From the NCBI GenBank assembly GCA_937976685.1, contig CALJWR010000190.1:1-34522 (forward strand): a stretch of 34,522 bases of DNA, in the 5' to 3' direction. This document shows, piece by piece, positions 1 to 10,140 of the stretch; within the stretch, counting starts at the first letter, position 1; each line of letters starts with the position of its first letter. Origin of the DNA: an uncultured Verrucomicrobiae bacterium (GTDB lineage Bacteria > Verrucomicrobiota > Verrucomicrobiia > Limisphaerales > J093). Position numbers and translations under genes: made by a program. Below the pieces are notes generated by a model. That model worked only from the letters and a program-made list of their open reading frames with translations, had not been told where the DNA came from and searched no databases.

Positions 1-129
1 GCGCAGGAATCCATGCGCGCGATGCGGGAGACCGTGACCAAGTACGTCAACAAGACGATGGAGATCGGCCGCGTGCCGACCGAAGACGATTTCAACTCCT
101 GCGGTCACGGCTGCAGTTGCGGCCATTGA
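1..129 (+). CDS. C-terminal fragment of an unidentified protein with a Cys/His-rich tail
   Basis: Frame 1 is open from the window edge to a TGA at 127-129 and gives the last 42 residues of a protein whose start lies outside the window. The visible part is a charged, probably helical stretch (MRAMRETVTKYVNKTMEIG) followed by VPTEDDF and the tail SCGHGCSCGH. Three cysteines and two histidines within ten residues could bind a metal such as zinc, nickel or an Fe-S cluster; that is inference. I do not recognise the family. It is on the same strand as the giant gene downstream, but 306 bp separate them, so co-transcription is uncertain. Confidence 0.6.
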   Translation, partial: AQESMRAMRETVTKYVNKTMEIGRVPTEDDFNSCGHGCSCGH

Positions 130-435
130 GGCCAGCCTGACGCTTCAGGTCAATTGGTTCCGCTCGGCCTGCGAGCAATAACCGGGCGTGGGTTTCGGCC
201 TCAGGGAGCAAGCGCTGCTGCGTTGCTTGGATGGCCGAATCGTCGGACGACTCGTCAGCGATCAACGGATAGTGGAGGCCCTCCCACGTCCGCCTTGAGG
301 ACGGGAACCCTCGCCTCGGCCGTCCGGCGGCGTCACCGGTTTGGGAAGGTGGTCGGGCGGCGGGTAGCCCCCCGATGCCCAAAAACGGCTCGGGTCCGGC
401 TGGTGTCTGGCGCTGGTCCTGCTTACTGTCGCGCC
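130..435. other. Intergenic region upstream of the giant lamin-tail gene
   Basis: These 306 bases lie between the stop of the Cys/His-tailed gene and the preferred ATG at 436. The reading frame of the giant gene stays open back to a TTG at 154, but the translation of 154-435 is arginine/proline-rich, low-complexity and would sit in front of an otherwise good signal peptide, so I treat it as untranslated. No convincing sigma70 promoter, Shine-Dalgarno sequence or RNA gene was seen. Confidence 0.45.
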
Positions 436-3400
436 ATGATTCATTGTACGAACACGGAGCCGGTCGGCGAATCGGGGCCTTCCCATCAACCGCCGTCGCC
501 CTCTGGAGCCTCCCCGGCCCGCCTCCGATCCTTTGCGTCATGGCTGCTGGCCGCCTGCCTGGTGGCGCCGTTCACCTGGGGCCAATCCATCCTTCGCGAG
601 GTCTGGGAGGGCATCCCCGGCACCGCCGTTTCCGACCTGACCAGTTCGCCCGACTTTCCGCACCGGCCGAGCTTTACGAATTACGTCACCGACTTTTTCG
701 AGGCACCGACCGATGTGCTCGACAACTACGGCCAACGGCTGCACGGCTACCTGGTCCCGCCGGTCACCGGCAACTACACGTTTTGGATCGCCAGCGATGA
801 CGGTGGTGAGCTGTGGCTCAGTACCGACGCCTCGCCCACCAATCAGCGCCTGATCGCCACCGTCGCTTCATGGACCTCCTCGCGCGAATGGACCAAGGAA
901 GCCAACCAGCAATCGTCGCCGATCCGACTCACCGCCGGCCAGCCGTATTACGTCGCCGCTCTGATGAAAGAAGGCGGTGGCGGGGACAACCTGGCCGTGC
1001 GCTGGGTGCGCCCGGATGGCGTGGATGAAGGGCCGATTCCGGCGAAGCACCTCCTGCCGTTTGGCGTCGTTTTCGGGCCCCCAGTAATTGCCGAGCAGCC
1101 AACCAACACAACCGCGATCGAGGGCAGGTTTGCCACCTTCACGGTCAAACCCCGCGGCTTCAGTCCTGTCGCGTACCAGTGGCAACGCAACGGCACCAAT
1201 CTCCCTGGCGCGACCGCGGCCCAACTTCAGTTCGGACCGGTACGACTGACCGACCACGGCGCGCAGTTCCGGGTAGTCCTGACCAACAGCGCTGCGACGG
1301 TGATCAGTGACCCCGCCCTGCTGAGTGTGCTGCCTGACACCGAACCGCCCCGTTTTGCCGCCGCGAGCAACGAGGGACGGACGCGGGTCATCGTCGTATT
1401 CGACGAAATGGTCGCCGCAGCGTCCGCTCTGAATCCGGCCAATTACGCCCTCGATCGGGGCGTCGCCATCACCGCGGCCCAGTTCGGCGCCGACCAGCAA
1501 ACCGTGGTACTAACCACCAGTCCGCTGACCTACGGCGAGACCTACACCCTGACGGTCAACAACGTTACGGACATCGCTGCCACGCCGAACGCCATCGCGC
1601 CCGGATCGCGGATTAGCTTTCGGGCCAATGAGTACGTGCCGGCGGACATCGGCGCGCCGGCTCTGGCCGGCAGCACGGTCTCGGTACCGGGCGGCGTGGA
1701 CGTCACCGGCGGCGGACGGACGATCGGTGGCACGCAAGACCAGTTTCAGTTCGGCTGGCAGGAACAAACCGGAAACTTCGACATCGAAGCCCGCGTGGCC
1801 GATGTCACGGTCCCGGACCCCTTTGTCCACGCCGGTCTGATGGCACGGGCCAGCCTCGACGCGAATTCCCCCTTCGGCGCGGTTTTTGCGTCCTCGGCGC
1901 AACTGGGCTGTTTCTTCGAGTCGCGCGCCACCGCTGGAGCGGCTTCCACCACTGCCGCGCCTCGTGGTGGCTTTCCCGCGAATTATCCGCAGACCTGGCT
2001 TCGATTGCAGCGCAGCGGAAACACGCTCATCGGCTACGCCAGCCTCGACGGCAGAACCTGGGTCCAGCTCGGGTCGGTCACGATTCCAAGCCTGCCGGCG
2101 CGATTGTTCCTCGGCTTCGCGGTCACGGGAGACAATGAGACCGCCACCGCCACCGCCCGGTTCCGCGACATCGGACCGGTGCGCAATCCTTCCACCGGGG
2201 CGGTGACCTTTGCGAAAGAGCCGCCCGCGCCTTCGAGCCGGTCCACCGGCATGATCATCAGCGAGATCATGTACTATCCGCCCCCGCGGGACGACAGCCG
2301 GAACCTCGAGTTCATCGAACTGCACAATGCCCGCTCCGTGCCTGAAGACCTGACCGGCTGGCGACTGAGCGCGGAGATCAGTTATCGGTTTCCGGACGGA
2401 TTCACGCTCCCGGCCGGCGGAACGGTGGTGGTCGCCGCCGTACCCGACGATATCCGCGCCGTGTACGGCATCACCAATGTGCTGGGGCCGTACACCGGTG
2501 CGCTGTCGAACGGTGGCGGCATCGTCCGCCTCCGCAACAACGCTGACGCCATTCGGCTCGAGGTTGAGTACGATGACGCTCCCCCCTGGCCGATCGCCGC
2601 GGATGGGGCCGGCCACTCGCTGGTGCTGGCCCGGCCCAGCTACGGTGAGAACGACGTCCGCGCCTGGGCTGCCAGCGAGTTCCGGGGCGGCTCTCCCGGC
2701 ACGATGGACCCCACCGTGCCGTCGCCGGAAACGAGCGTGGTCATCAACGAGTTTCTCGCCCACACGGATGATCCGGTGCTGGACTTCATTGAGCTCTACA
2801 ATCGCTCGAACCAGCGCGTGGACCTGTCCGGCTGCTGGTTGTCGGATTCGCCCGCCACCAACCGCTTCCGCATCCCGGACGGCACGTTCATCGAGCCGCG
2901 CGGCTTCCTTTCGTGGGACCAAAATCAACTCGGCTTCGCGCTGAGCTCGGCGGGCGAGCGCCTCTTCCTGGTCAATTCCAACCAGACCCGCGTGCTCGAC
3001 GCCATTGAGTTTGGCGGGCAGGAGAACGGTGTTTCGTCCGGTCGTTCCCCCAATGGCAGCGCCGAGATCCGTCGCCTCCTCGCGCCGACACCCGGAGCCT
3101 CCAACGCGCCCTGGCGCCCGGAAGACATCGTGATCAACGAGCTTATGTACAACCCCATCTCGGGCGACGACGCCGACGAGTACGTCGAACTCCACAATCG
3201 CGGAGCGCAGCCCGTTTCCCTCGGCGGCTGGCGGTTTGTGGAAGGCATCAATCTCACTCTCCCCGCCGGCACCACGATTCCCGCAGGCGGCTACCTCGTG
3301 GTCGCAAAGAACGCGGCGCGCCTCCGGGCCAATTACCCCCACCTCTCCAGCGCCAACACGGTGGGCGACTACGATGGCGTCCTGCGCAACAGCGGCGAAC

Positions 3401-6400
3401 GCGTCGCACTGGCGAAGCCGGATGAGATCGTCACGCTGGACGACAACGGCCAGTTGACGACCAACCTCATCCACATCGTCGTCGCTGAGGTAACTTACGC
3501 TGATGGCGGGCGGTGGGGTGAGTACGCGGATGGCGGCGGATCCAGCCTCGAGTTGATTGATCCGAACGCCGACCCGTTGCGCGCGGCCAATTGGGCGGAC
3601 AGCGACGAAACCGGCAAAGCCCCGTGGACCACCGTCGAGTTCACCGGCCGGGTGGACAATGCCAACGGCACCGCGAACCGGCTCTTTATCAGCTCCCTCG
3701 GTGGCGGTGAATACCTGCTGGACGACGTGGAAGTCTTCCGGCAAGGCAGCACCAACGTGGTGAACAACGGCGGGTTCGAAAGCGGTGCGACCGGCTGGGT
3801 CTTCAGCGGGAATCACAGCACCTCCTCCGTGGTGACCAGTGGTGCGGCCAGCGGCGCCGCCTGTCTGCGCCTGCGCGGGCAGGGCGACGGCGACACCGGC
3901 CCCAACACCGTGCGCAACACCCTGCGCGCCACGATCGCCGCCAACGCAAACGCGACCATCCGCGCGAAAGTGCGCTGGCTCGCGGGCTGGCCGCAGGTGC
4001 TGTTCCGCCTGAAGGGCAACGGGCTGGAACTGGCGGCCAACCTCGAAATCCCGCGCAATCTCGGCACGCCTGGGCTTCCCAACAGCCGCCGGGTCCTGAA
4101 CGCCGGCCCGGCCATTTTCGATGTCAGCCATTCGCCCGCCCTGCCAGCGGCGTCCGAGTCGGTCCACGTCACCTGCCGCGTCTCCGACGCCGGCGTCCGG
4201 GACGTGCGTCTGCAGTATCGGCTCGATCCCGCCACGACGCTGACCACGGTGACCATGCGCGACGATGGCACCGGCGGGGACGCAGTGGCGGGCGACGGCG
4301 TGTACACGGGGCGAATTCCCGGACAGGCCGCCGGCCGGCTGGCGGCGTTTCGCATCTCCGCCACGGACGACGCCGCGTTGCCCGCCACGAGCGTGTTTCC
4401 GGCCGCGGCACCGGCGAAGGAATGTCTGATTCGGTGGGGCGATCCCCTGCCCTTCGGCACCTTTGCCCACTACCATCTCTGGTTCACGCAGGCGACGCAG
4501 AGCGCCCGGCGGAACGCGCTCGATAACACCTATCGCGACTGCACGCTGGTTTACAACAACCATCGGGTCATTTACAACGCAGGCTTCCGGGACAAGGGCA
4601 GCCCCTACCATCAAGGAGCGGGTGACCTGGCCGTGCAGGTGCCGGCGGATGACCTCCTGCTCGGCGAGGCGGAACGGATTCTGGCCTCCACGGGCAACGG
4701 CGGATCGGAGGCCACCGGCATCCGCAGCCAGCTCGCGGCCTGGTATGCGCAGCAGCTTGGCATCCCCTATCTCCACGCCCACTACATTCGCGTGTACTTC
4801 AACGGCAACGAGTTCCGGAACGTGATGGAAGACCTGGAACAGCCACGCCACAGCTATGCCCGGAGATGGTTCCAGTCCGCCCCGGAGGGCGACCTCTACA
4901 AGGTGTCCGTCTGGTTCGAGTTCAACGATGACAATCTCGGATTCCAGCCCACGGGAGCCACGTTGCAGCGCTTCACCACGCTCAACAGCGAATACAAGCT
5001 GGCCCGGTACCGTTGGAACTGGCAGCGCCGCTCCAACGACGGCGACGCCTCGAATTATCGGCAGTTGCTCGATCTCGTAACCGTCATGAACGACACGTCT
5101 GCCGCCTACAGCAGTCGGGTTCTGGACCTGGCGGACATGGAGCAGTGGATGCGCGTGTTCTGTTACGACTATGCGATGGGCAACTGGGACGCGTGGACCT
5201 ACAACGTCGGTCAAAACATGTTCCTTTACAAACCCGACGGCCAGCGCTGGGTCCTGATGCCGTGGGATATTGATTTCGTGTTCGGCCTGGGCGATGGAAC
5301 CAATACCGCGCTGCGCGGCGGTGGGCAGGATCCCACCATGAGCCGCGCCTATGGCAACGCCACCTTCCAGCGCATGAACTGGCGCGCCTACCAGGACACG
5401 ATCAACGGCCCCTTCCTGCCGGAACGATTCCAGCCCCAAATTGACGCCCGCCGGTCGGTCCTCCTGAAGAACGGCATCACCGGGTTGAGCGACCCGCGCG
5501 TGATCACCACGTGGATCAACGGCCGCCGCACATTCATTCAGAATCAGCTCAACGCGACCGACGCGAGGGTGTTCGAGATTACGACCAACGGCGGCAATGA
5601 CTTCGATTCCACCACTCCGACCGTCACCCTCGACGGCACCGCCCCCATTGCCGTGGCCACCCTCGAGGTCAACGGCATCCCCTATCCAGTCTCCTGGACG
5701 AGCGTCCGCAACTTCCGCATCGTCGTTCCCCTCACGGCGGCGACCAACACGCTGAGCCTGGTCGGGCGCGATCTCCGCGGCAATCCGGTGGCCGGGGCCA
5801 CCGATACCATCACCGTCCGGTACTCCGGGGCGATCGAGAAGGTGGAGGACTTCGTGGTGATCAACGAGATCCACTACGACGCGGCGGACAACGAGCCCGC
5901 GTCCACTTTCCTCGAACTGTACAATCGCTCGTCGGTCACACCCTTCGACCTGAGCGGCTACCTCCTGCGCGGCGTGGGTTACACGTTCCCGCCCGGCGCG
6001 ATCATCCAGCCCAACACGCATCTCTTGCTGGTCGGGAACCGGGCCGGCTTTTCGGCCGTGTATGGGTCCACCATCCCGGTCTATGCGGAATTCCCCGGCT
6101 CGTTGGATAACGACGGGGAACGGCTCTCGCTGGTGCGCCCGGCGACCGCGACCGAGCCGGAATTCATCGTTTCCGATGTGCGTTATTGGCACCGGCCGCC
6201 GTGGCCGACCAATGCCGCCGGCTTGGGCCCTTCGCTCCAACTGATTGATCCCGCTCGCGGCTCCTGGCGGGTGGCCAACTGGGCCGCCACTGCCACCAAC
6301 GACGTCAATCGCGCCACGCCCGGTCGGGCCAATTCGGTGGCCCAGCCCTTGGCGCCCTTCCCGCCCCTCTGGCTCAACGAAGTTCAACCCAACAACGTCT

Positions 6401-9400
6401 CCGGAATCACCGACAGCGCCGGCGACCGCGATCCGTGGATTGAGCTCTACAACGCGGGAACCGAGGCGCTGGACCTTTCGGCGTACTTTCTGACCGACTC
6501 CTACTCCGCCCTGACCCGCTGGCAATTCCCCGCCGGAACCACGCTCGCCCCGGGCGGTTTCCTCCTCGTCTGGGCGGACGGGGAGCCGGTCGAATCCAAA
6601 CCCGGCGAACTTCACACAAACTTCCGGCTCGCGCCCGCGACGGGAGCCGTCGCGCTGGTCCGCCGACAAGGCACTCCCGTGACGCCAGCAGTCCTGGATT
6701 TCGTCGAGTGGGAGAACCTCTCGGCGGGGCGCAGCGTGGGATCGCATCCGAACGGCGATCCCCGCCGCCGCCGACAGTTCGTCAACGTGACACCGGGCGC
6801 GCCGAACGATCCGTCGCTGCCGCCGGTCCAGGTACGGATCAACGAGTTCATGGCCGGCAACACGCGGACCATCGCGGATCCGGCCGACGGCCGCTACGAT
6901 GACTGGTTCGAACTGTACAACCCGGCCACGACACCCGCTGACCTTTCGGGGTACACCCTCACGGACACGTTCGCCAATCCGACCCGCTACACGATCCCAT
7001 CCGGCGTCGTCGTCCCACCGGGCGGTTTCCTCCTGGTCTGGGCGGACGACGAGACCAACCAGAACGCCCCGGGACGTGACCTTCACGTCAATTTCCGCCT
7101 CGCCCTGGCTGGCGAAGACCTCGCCTTGTTCGCGCCCGATGGCTCGCTGGTGGACGGCTTTACCTTCGGGCCGCAGGTTAACGACGTCAGCCAGGGGCGC
7201 TATCCCGATGGCGCCGAGTTGCCGCTCTATGACATGGAAACGCCCACACCCGGCTTCTCGAACGTTCTGGCCGGCGCCAATCGGCCGCCCGTGTTCGATC
7301 CGATTCCCCCGTTGGCCGGGGACGAGGGCACCCGGCTGACCTTTGTCGCTCGGGCGACCGATCCCGACGAGGGGCAGACGCTTCGCTACCACTTGGGCGC
7401 TGACGCGCCGGCCGGCGCGGTGATTGATCCCGACACCGGGGCCTTCCGCTGGACCCCCGAGGAGGCGGACGGCCCCGGCCAGTTCAGTTTCCTCATTCGC
7501 GCCACGGACAGCGGTTCCCCGGCGCGTACCGGCACCGTTCGGGTGACCATCACGGTGGCCGAGGTCAATTCACCGCCCGTCTTTGTGCCCCCGCCGGAAC
7601 TGGAAGTGGATGAAGGCGAACTCCTGGCCATCCAGTTCACCGCGACGGATCCGGATCTTCCCCCCAACCGCCTGACCTTCACGCTCGGCCCCGACGCGCC
7701 ACCGGATGCGACCCTGGCGCCCGACGGCGCGTTCTCGTGGGTGCCCGATGAGTCTCAGGGCAACCGCACCCTCGTCTTCACCGTTCGCGTCACCGACGAC
7801 GGCACCCCACCGCTCAGCGACACCGGCTTGGTGCGCATCCGTGTCCGCGAAGTGCCCAACCCGCCGATCATGCCCTTCATCGAGCCTCAGATGGTGGATG
7901 AGGGCGCCCTCTTCCGCCTGCAAGTGGTGGCTTGGGACCCGGACACGCCGCCGAGCCCGCTGATCTTTTCGCTCGTGGAAGCACCGACCGGCGCGCGGAT
8001 TGACGCGGGCACCGGCCTGATCACCTGGCAGACCACGGAAGCCGATGGTCCCACCAACGCCATTTTCATCGTGCGAGTCACCGAGGCGAATCCCCCTCAC
8101 CACAGCACAACCCGCACGTTCAGCGTGACGGTCAACGAGGTCAATCAACCGCCGGTCCTGCTGGCGTTTGCGCCCCAGACGGTCCGCGAAGGCGACACGC
8201 TGGCGATTCGCGCCCAGGCGTCCGACCCGGACCTGCCCCCGCAAACGCTGACCTTCAGCGTGGATCCCGGCGCACCGGCCGGCCTGACGATTGATCCTGC
8301 CAGCGGCTGGATTCTCTGGCCGGTGGACGGGGATGCCGGTCCGAGCACCAACCACGTGGTCGTCCGTGTCACGGATGATGGCCCGGGCAAGCTCAGCGCC
8401 ACTCAGATGTTGCAGGTCGTGGTCGTGCCCCAGCCGCACCTCGTGATCAACGAAATCATGTACCGCCCCACCACCAACCTCACCGAGTTTATCGAGGTGG
8501 CGAACAACTCGGCGTGGCAAACCGTCTCCTTGGGCGGCGTCCGGCTGGTGGGTAACGACCTGGAATGCCAATTCCCGCACGGGCTGCGCCTGGCACCCGG
8601 CGGCTTCATCGTGGTCGTTCGGAATCAGGCCGCTTTCCGAGCTGCTTACGGGCCGGCGCCCGTGGTGGTTGGCGAGTGGACGGGCAACCTGAACCCCGCC
8701 GGCGACGACTTGCGACTGGTCCAGTCCACGCCACCGGGGCCGGACGAAATCCTCAACCGGGTCCGTTTCGCCGCCGGGCCACCGTGGCCCGCTGCCGCCA
8801 ACGGACAGGGCGGCTCGCTGCAACTGCGCGACCTCCGCCAAGACAACGCCCGCGTCGCCAACTGGGATGCCGTTGCTGGTTCGACCAGCGTTCAGGCCAC
8901 CACCCTGCTCGTGATGACCAACGCCTGGCGGTACAACCAGTCGGGCGCCAATCTCGGGACAGCCTGGCGTGAGCTGGCGTATGACGACTCCACGTGGCCC
9001 ACCGGCAACGCCCTGCTGTATGTCGAGAACGCAGCCCTGCCTGCGCCCAAGAACACGCCACTGACGATTGGGCAAATGCAGTACTACTTCCGGGCGAAGT
9101 TCCAGTACGCGGGTCCGACGACTGGCGCGCGGCTGCGGGCACGGACCATCGTTGACGACGCTGCGGTGGTGTACCTCAACGGGCGCGAAATCCTGCGCCT
9201 CGGCTTCGCTGCCGGGACCGAAGTCACGTTCAACCTCCCGTCCGAGCGACTGGTGGGTGATGCCGCCATTGAGGGACCGTTCGAGATTCCGGGCGATGCT
9301 CTGCGCGTCGGCGAAAACGTCGTTGCCGTCCAGGTTCACCAGGTCAACGCCACCAGCAGCGATGTTGTCTGGGGCATGGACCTGGTCGTCGAGGCCAGCG

Positions 9401-10122
9401 CCGCGCCGGCGACTCCAGGTCAGCCCAATTCCCTGGCGCGACCACTCCCGCCTTTCCCGGCGGTCTGGCTCAACGAGCTCCAGCCGCTCAACGAAACCGG
9501 ACCGCTCGACAACTCCGGCGAGCGCGAGCCGTGGATCGAGCTGGTGAACATCGGCCCCACGCCCGCGTCCCTCGAAGGTTGGTATCTCACCGACAGTCTC
9601 GCCAATCTGACCAAGTGGCCGTTCCCTTCGGGCTTCACCCTCGCGGGCAGTTCCGTGAGCCTGCTTTGGGCCGATGGCGAACCCGCCGAGACGGCCGGCG
9701 AGCACGTTCACACCAGCTTCCGCCTGTTCAACGGTCGCTTCCTCGCGCTGGTGCGCGATCAACCCGGCGGCCCGGCCGTGATGGACTACTGGGTGGCCCC
9801 GTCGCTCGCGCCGGACACGTCCTACGGCTCGCTCCCGGACGGGCAACCGTTCGTGCGCGTCATCTTCGATCGGCCCACCCCGGGCCGCTTCAACAGTGTC
9901 GTGCCCGTGCCGGAAATCCTCAGCATCGAACGAACCGGTGACGGCGCCGTGCGTTTCGCGTGGGCCACCGTGCCGGGCGTCGTGTATCGCGTTGAAGCCG
10001 CCGCCGCGGTGAACGATCCGGTGTGGCAAACGCTGGCGGAAGAAGTGGCCGCGGGAGAAGGCATGACCTACGCCGATCCGATCAGCAACGGCTCCCGCTT
10101 CTATCGGGTCGTCGTGCCCTGA
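436..10122 (+). CDS. Giant secreted modular protein: PA14, Ig-like, eight lamin-tail domains, CotH-like domain, cadherin-like repeats
   Basis: A 3228-residue exported protein. From the ATG at 436, residues 1-50 form a signal peptide (hydrophobic SWLLAACLVAPFTWG, likely cleavage near 49-51). Domains in order: PA14-like (about 55-205), Ig-like (214-300), SbsA-type Ig-like (301-397), a laminin-G/DUF1349-like sandwich (400-585), and lamin-tail domains starting near residues 605, 767 and 895. Next come a carbohydrate-binding-like segment (1060-1215), an Ig-like segment, and a CotH-like domain (about 1350-1710) with the PWDIDFVFG motif at 1609-1617, whose aspartates are expected metal ligands. Lamin-tail domains 4-6 follow (from about 1806, 1974, 2129), then four He_PIG/cadherin-like repeats (2279-2665), lamin-tail 7 (2667), a beta-rich segment, lamin-tail 8 (about 2995) and a short verrucomicrobial C-terminal module ending FYRVVVP. 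CotH of Bacillus is a protein kinase; activity here is inferred only. No PEP-CTERM, LPXTG or TM anchor is visible. An adhesive or cell-surface role is plausible. Confidence 0.9.
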   Translation: MIHCTNTEPVGESGPSHQPPSPSGASPARLRSFASWLLAACLVAPFTWGQSILREVWEGIPGTAVSDLTSSPDFPHRPSFTNYVTDFFEAPTDVLDNYGQRLHGYLVPPVTGNYTFWIASDDGGELWLSTDASPTNQRLIATVASWTSSREWTKEANQQSSPIRLTAGQPYYVAALMKEGGGGDNLAVRWVRPDGVDEGPIPAKHLLPFGVVFGPPVIAEQPTNTTAIEGRFATFTVKPRGFSPVAYQWQRNGTNLPGATAAQLQFGPVRLTDHGAQFRVVLTNSAATVISDPALLSVLPDTEPPRFAAASNEGRTRVIVVFDEMVAAASALNPANYALDRGVAITAAQFGADQQTVVLTTSPLTYGETYTLTVNNVTDIAATPNAIAPGSRISFRANEYVPADIGAPALAGSTVSVPGGVDVTGGGRTIGGTQDQFQFGWQEQTGNFDIEARVADVTVPDPFVHAGLMARASLDANSPFGAVFASSAQLGCFFESRATAGAASTTAAPRGGFPANYPQTWLRLQRSGNTLIGYASLDGRTWVQLGSVTIPSLPARLFLGFAVTGDNETATATARFRDIGPVRNPSTGAVTFAKEPPAPSSRSTGMIISEIMYYPPPRDDSRNLEFIELHNARSVPEDLTGWRLSAEISYRFPDGFTLPAGGTVVVAAVPDDIRAVYGITNVLGPYTGALSNGGGIVRLRNNADAIRLEVEYDDAPPWPIAADGAGHSLVLARPSYGENDVRAWAASEFRGGSPGTMDPTVPSPETSVVINEFLAHTDDPVLDFIELYNRSNQRVDLSGCWLSDSPATNRFRIPDGTFIEPRGFLSWDQNQLGFALSSAGERLFLVNSNQTRVLDAIEFGGQENGVSSGRSPNGSAEIRRLLAPTPGASNAPWRPEDIVINELMYNPISGDDADEYVELHNRGAQPVSLGGWRFVEGINLTLPAGTTIPAGGYLVVAKNAARLRANYPHLSSANTVGDYDGVLRNSGERVALAKPDEIVTLDDNGQLTTNLIHIVVAEVTYADGGRWGEYADGGGSSLELIDPNADPLRAANWADSDETGKAPWTTVEFTGRVDNANGTANRLFISSLGGGEYLLDDVEVFRQGSTNVVNNGGFESGATGWVFSGNHSTSSVVTSGAASGAACLRLRGQGDGDTGPNTVRNTLRATIAANANATIRAKVRWLAGWPQVLFRLKGNGLELAANLEIPRNLGTPGLPNSRRVLNAGPAIFDVSHSPALPAASESVHVTCRVSDAGVRDVRLQYRLDPATTLTTVTMRDDGTGGDAVAGDGVYTGRIPGQAAGRLAAFRISATDDAALPATSVFPAAAPAKECLIRWGDPLPFGTFAHYHLWFTQATQSARRNALDNTYRDCTLVYNNHRVIYNAGFRDKGSPYHQGAGDLAVQVPADDLLLGEAERILASTGNGGSEATGIRSQLAAWYAQQLGIPYLHAHYIRVYFNGNEFRNVMEDLEQPRHSYARRWFQSAPEGDLYKVSVWFEFNDDNLGFQPTGATLQRFTTLNSEYKLARYRWNWQRRSNDGDASNYRQLLDLVTVMNDTSAAYSSRVLDLADMEQWMRVFCYDYAMGNWDAWTYNVGQNMFLYKPDGQRWVLMPWDIDFVFGLGDGTNTALRGGGQDPTMSRAYGNATFQRMNWRAYQDTINGPFLPERFQPQIDARRSVLLKNGITGLSDPRVITTWINGRRTFIQNQLNATDARVFEITTNGGNDFDSTTPTVTLDGTAPIAVATLEVNGIPYPVSWTSVRNFRIVVPLTAATNTLSLVGRDLRGNPVAGATDTITVRYSGAIEKVEDFVVINEIHYDAADNEPASTFLELYNRSSVTPFDLSGYLLRGVGYTFPPGAIIQPNTHLLLVGNRAGFSAVYGSTIPVYAEFPGSLDNDGERLSLVRPATATEPEFIVSDVRYWHRPPWPTNAAGLGPSLQLIDPARGSWRVANWAATATNDVNRATPGRANSVAQPLAPFPPLWLNEVQPNNVSGITDSAGDRDPWIELYNAGTEALDLSAYFLTDSYSALTRWQFPAGTTLAPGGFLLVWADGEPVESKPGELHTNFRLAPATGAVALVRRQGTPVTPAVLDFVEWENLSAGRSVGSHPNGDPRRRRQFVNVTPGAPNDPSLPPVQVRINEFMAGNTRTIADPADGRYDDWFELYNPATTPADLSGYTLTDTFANPTRYTIPSGVVVPPGGFLLVWADDETNQNAPGRDLHVNFRLALAGEDLALFAPDGSLVDGFTFGPQVNDVSQGRYPDGAELPLYDMETPTPGFSNVLAGANRPPVFDPIPPLAGDEGTRLTFVARATDPDEGQTLRYHLGADAPAGAVIDPDTGAFRWTPEEADGPGQFSFLIRATDSGSPARTGTVRVTITVAEVNSPPVFVPPPELEVDEGELLAIQFTATDPDLPPNRLTFTLGPDAPPDATLAPDGAFSWVPDESQGNRTLVFTVRVTDDGTPPLSDTGLVRIRVREVPNPPIMPFIEPQMVDEGALFRLQVVAWDPDTPPSPLIFSLVEAPTGARIDAGTGLITWQTTEADGPTNAIFIVRVTEANPPHHSTTRTFSVTVNEVNQPPVLLAFAPQTVREGDTLAIRAQASDPDLPPQTLTFSVDPGAPAGLTIDPASGWILWPVDGDAGPSTNHVVVRVTDDGPGKLSATQMLQVVVVPQPHLVINEIMYRPTTNLTEFIEVANNSAWQTVSLGGVRLVGNDLECQFPHGLRLAPGGFIVVVRNQAAFRAAYGPAPVVVGEWTGNLNPAGDDLRLVQSTPPGPDEILNRVRFAAGPPWPAAANGQGGSLQLRDLRQDNARVANWDAVAGSTSVQATTLLVMTNAWRYNQSGANLGTAWRELAYDDSTWPTGNALLYVENAALPAPKNTPLTIGQMQYYFRAKFQYAGPTTGARLRARTIVDDAAVVYLNGREILRLGFAAGTEVTFNLPSERLVGDAAIEGPFEIPGDALRVGENVVAVQVHQVNATSSDVVWGMDLVVEASAAPATPGQPNSLARPLPPFPAVWLNELQPLNETGPLDNSGEREPWIELVNIGPTPASLEGWYLTDSLANLTKWPFPSGFTLAGSSVSLLWADGEPAETAGEHVHTSFRLFNGRFLALVRDQPGGPAVMDYWVAPSLAPDTSYGSLPDGQPFVRVIFDRPTPGRFNSVVPVPEILSIERTGDGAVRFAWATVPGVVYRVEAAAAVNDPVWQTLAEEVAAGEGMTYADPISNGSRFYRVVVP

Positions 10123-10140
10123 CGGGGCGGCGGAAACGAC

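Noticed and set aside
1510-7392. 1960-residue open frame on the minus strand
   Set aside because: It is fully antisense to the giant lamin-tail gene and its translation is Gly/Arg/Val-rich with no domain; long antisense frames are expected at this GC content.
7570-10029. 819-residue open frame on the minus strand
   Set aside because: Antisense to the same giant gene, same composition bias, no recognisable domain and no start signal.
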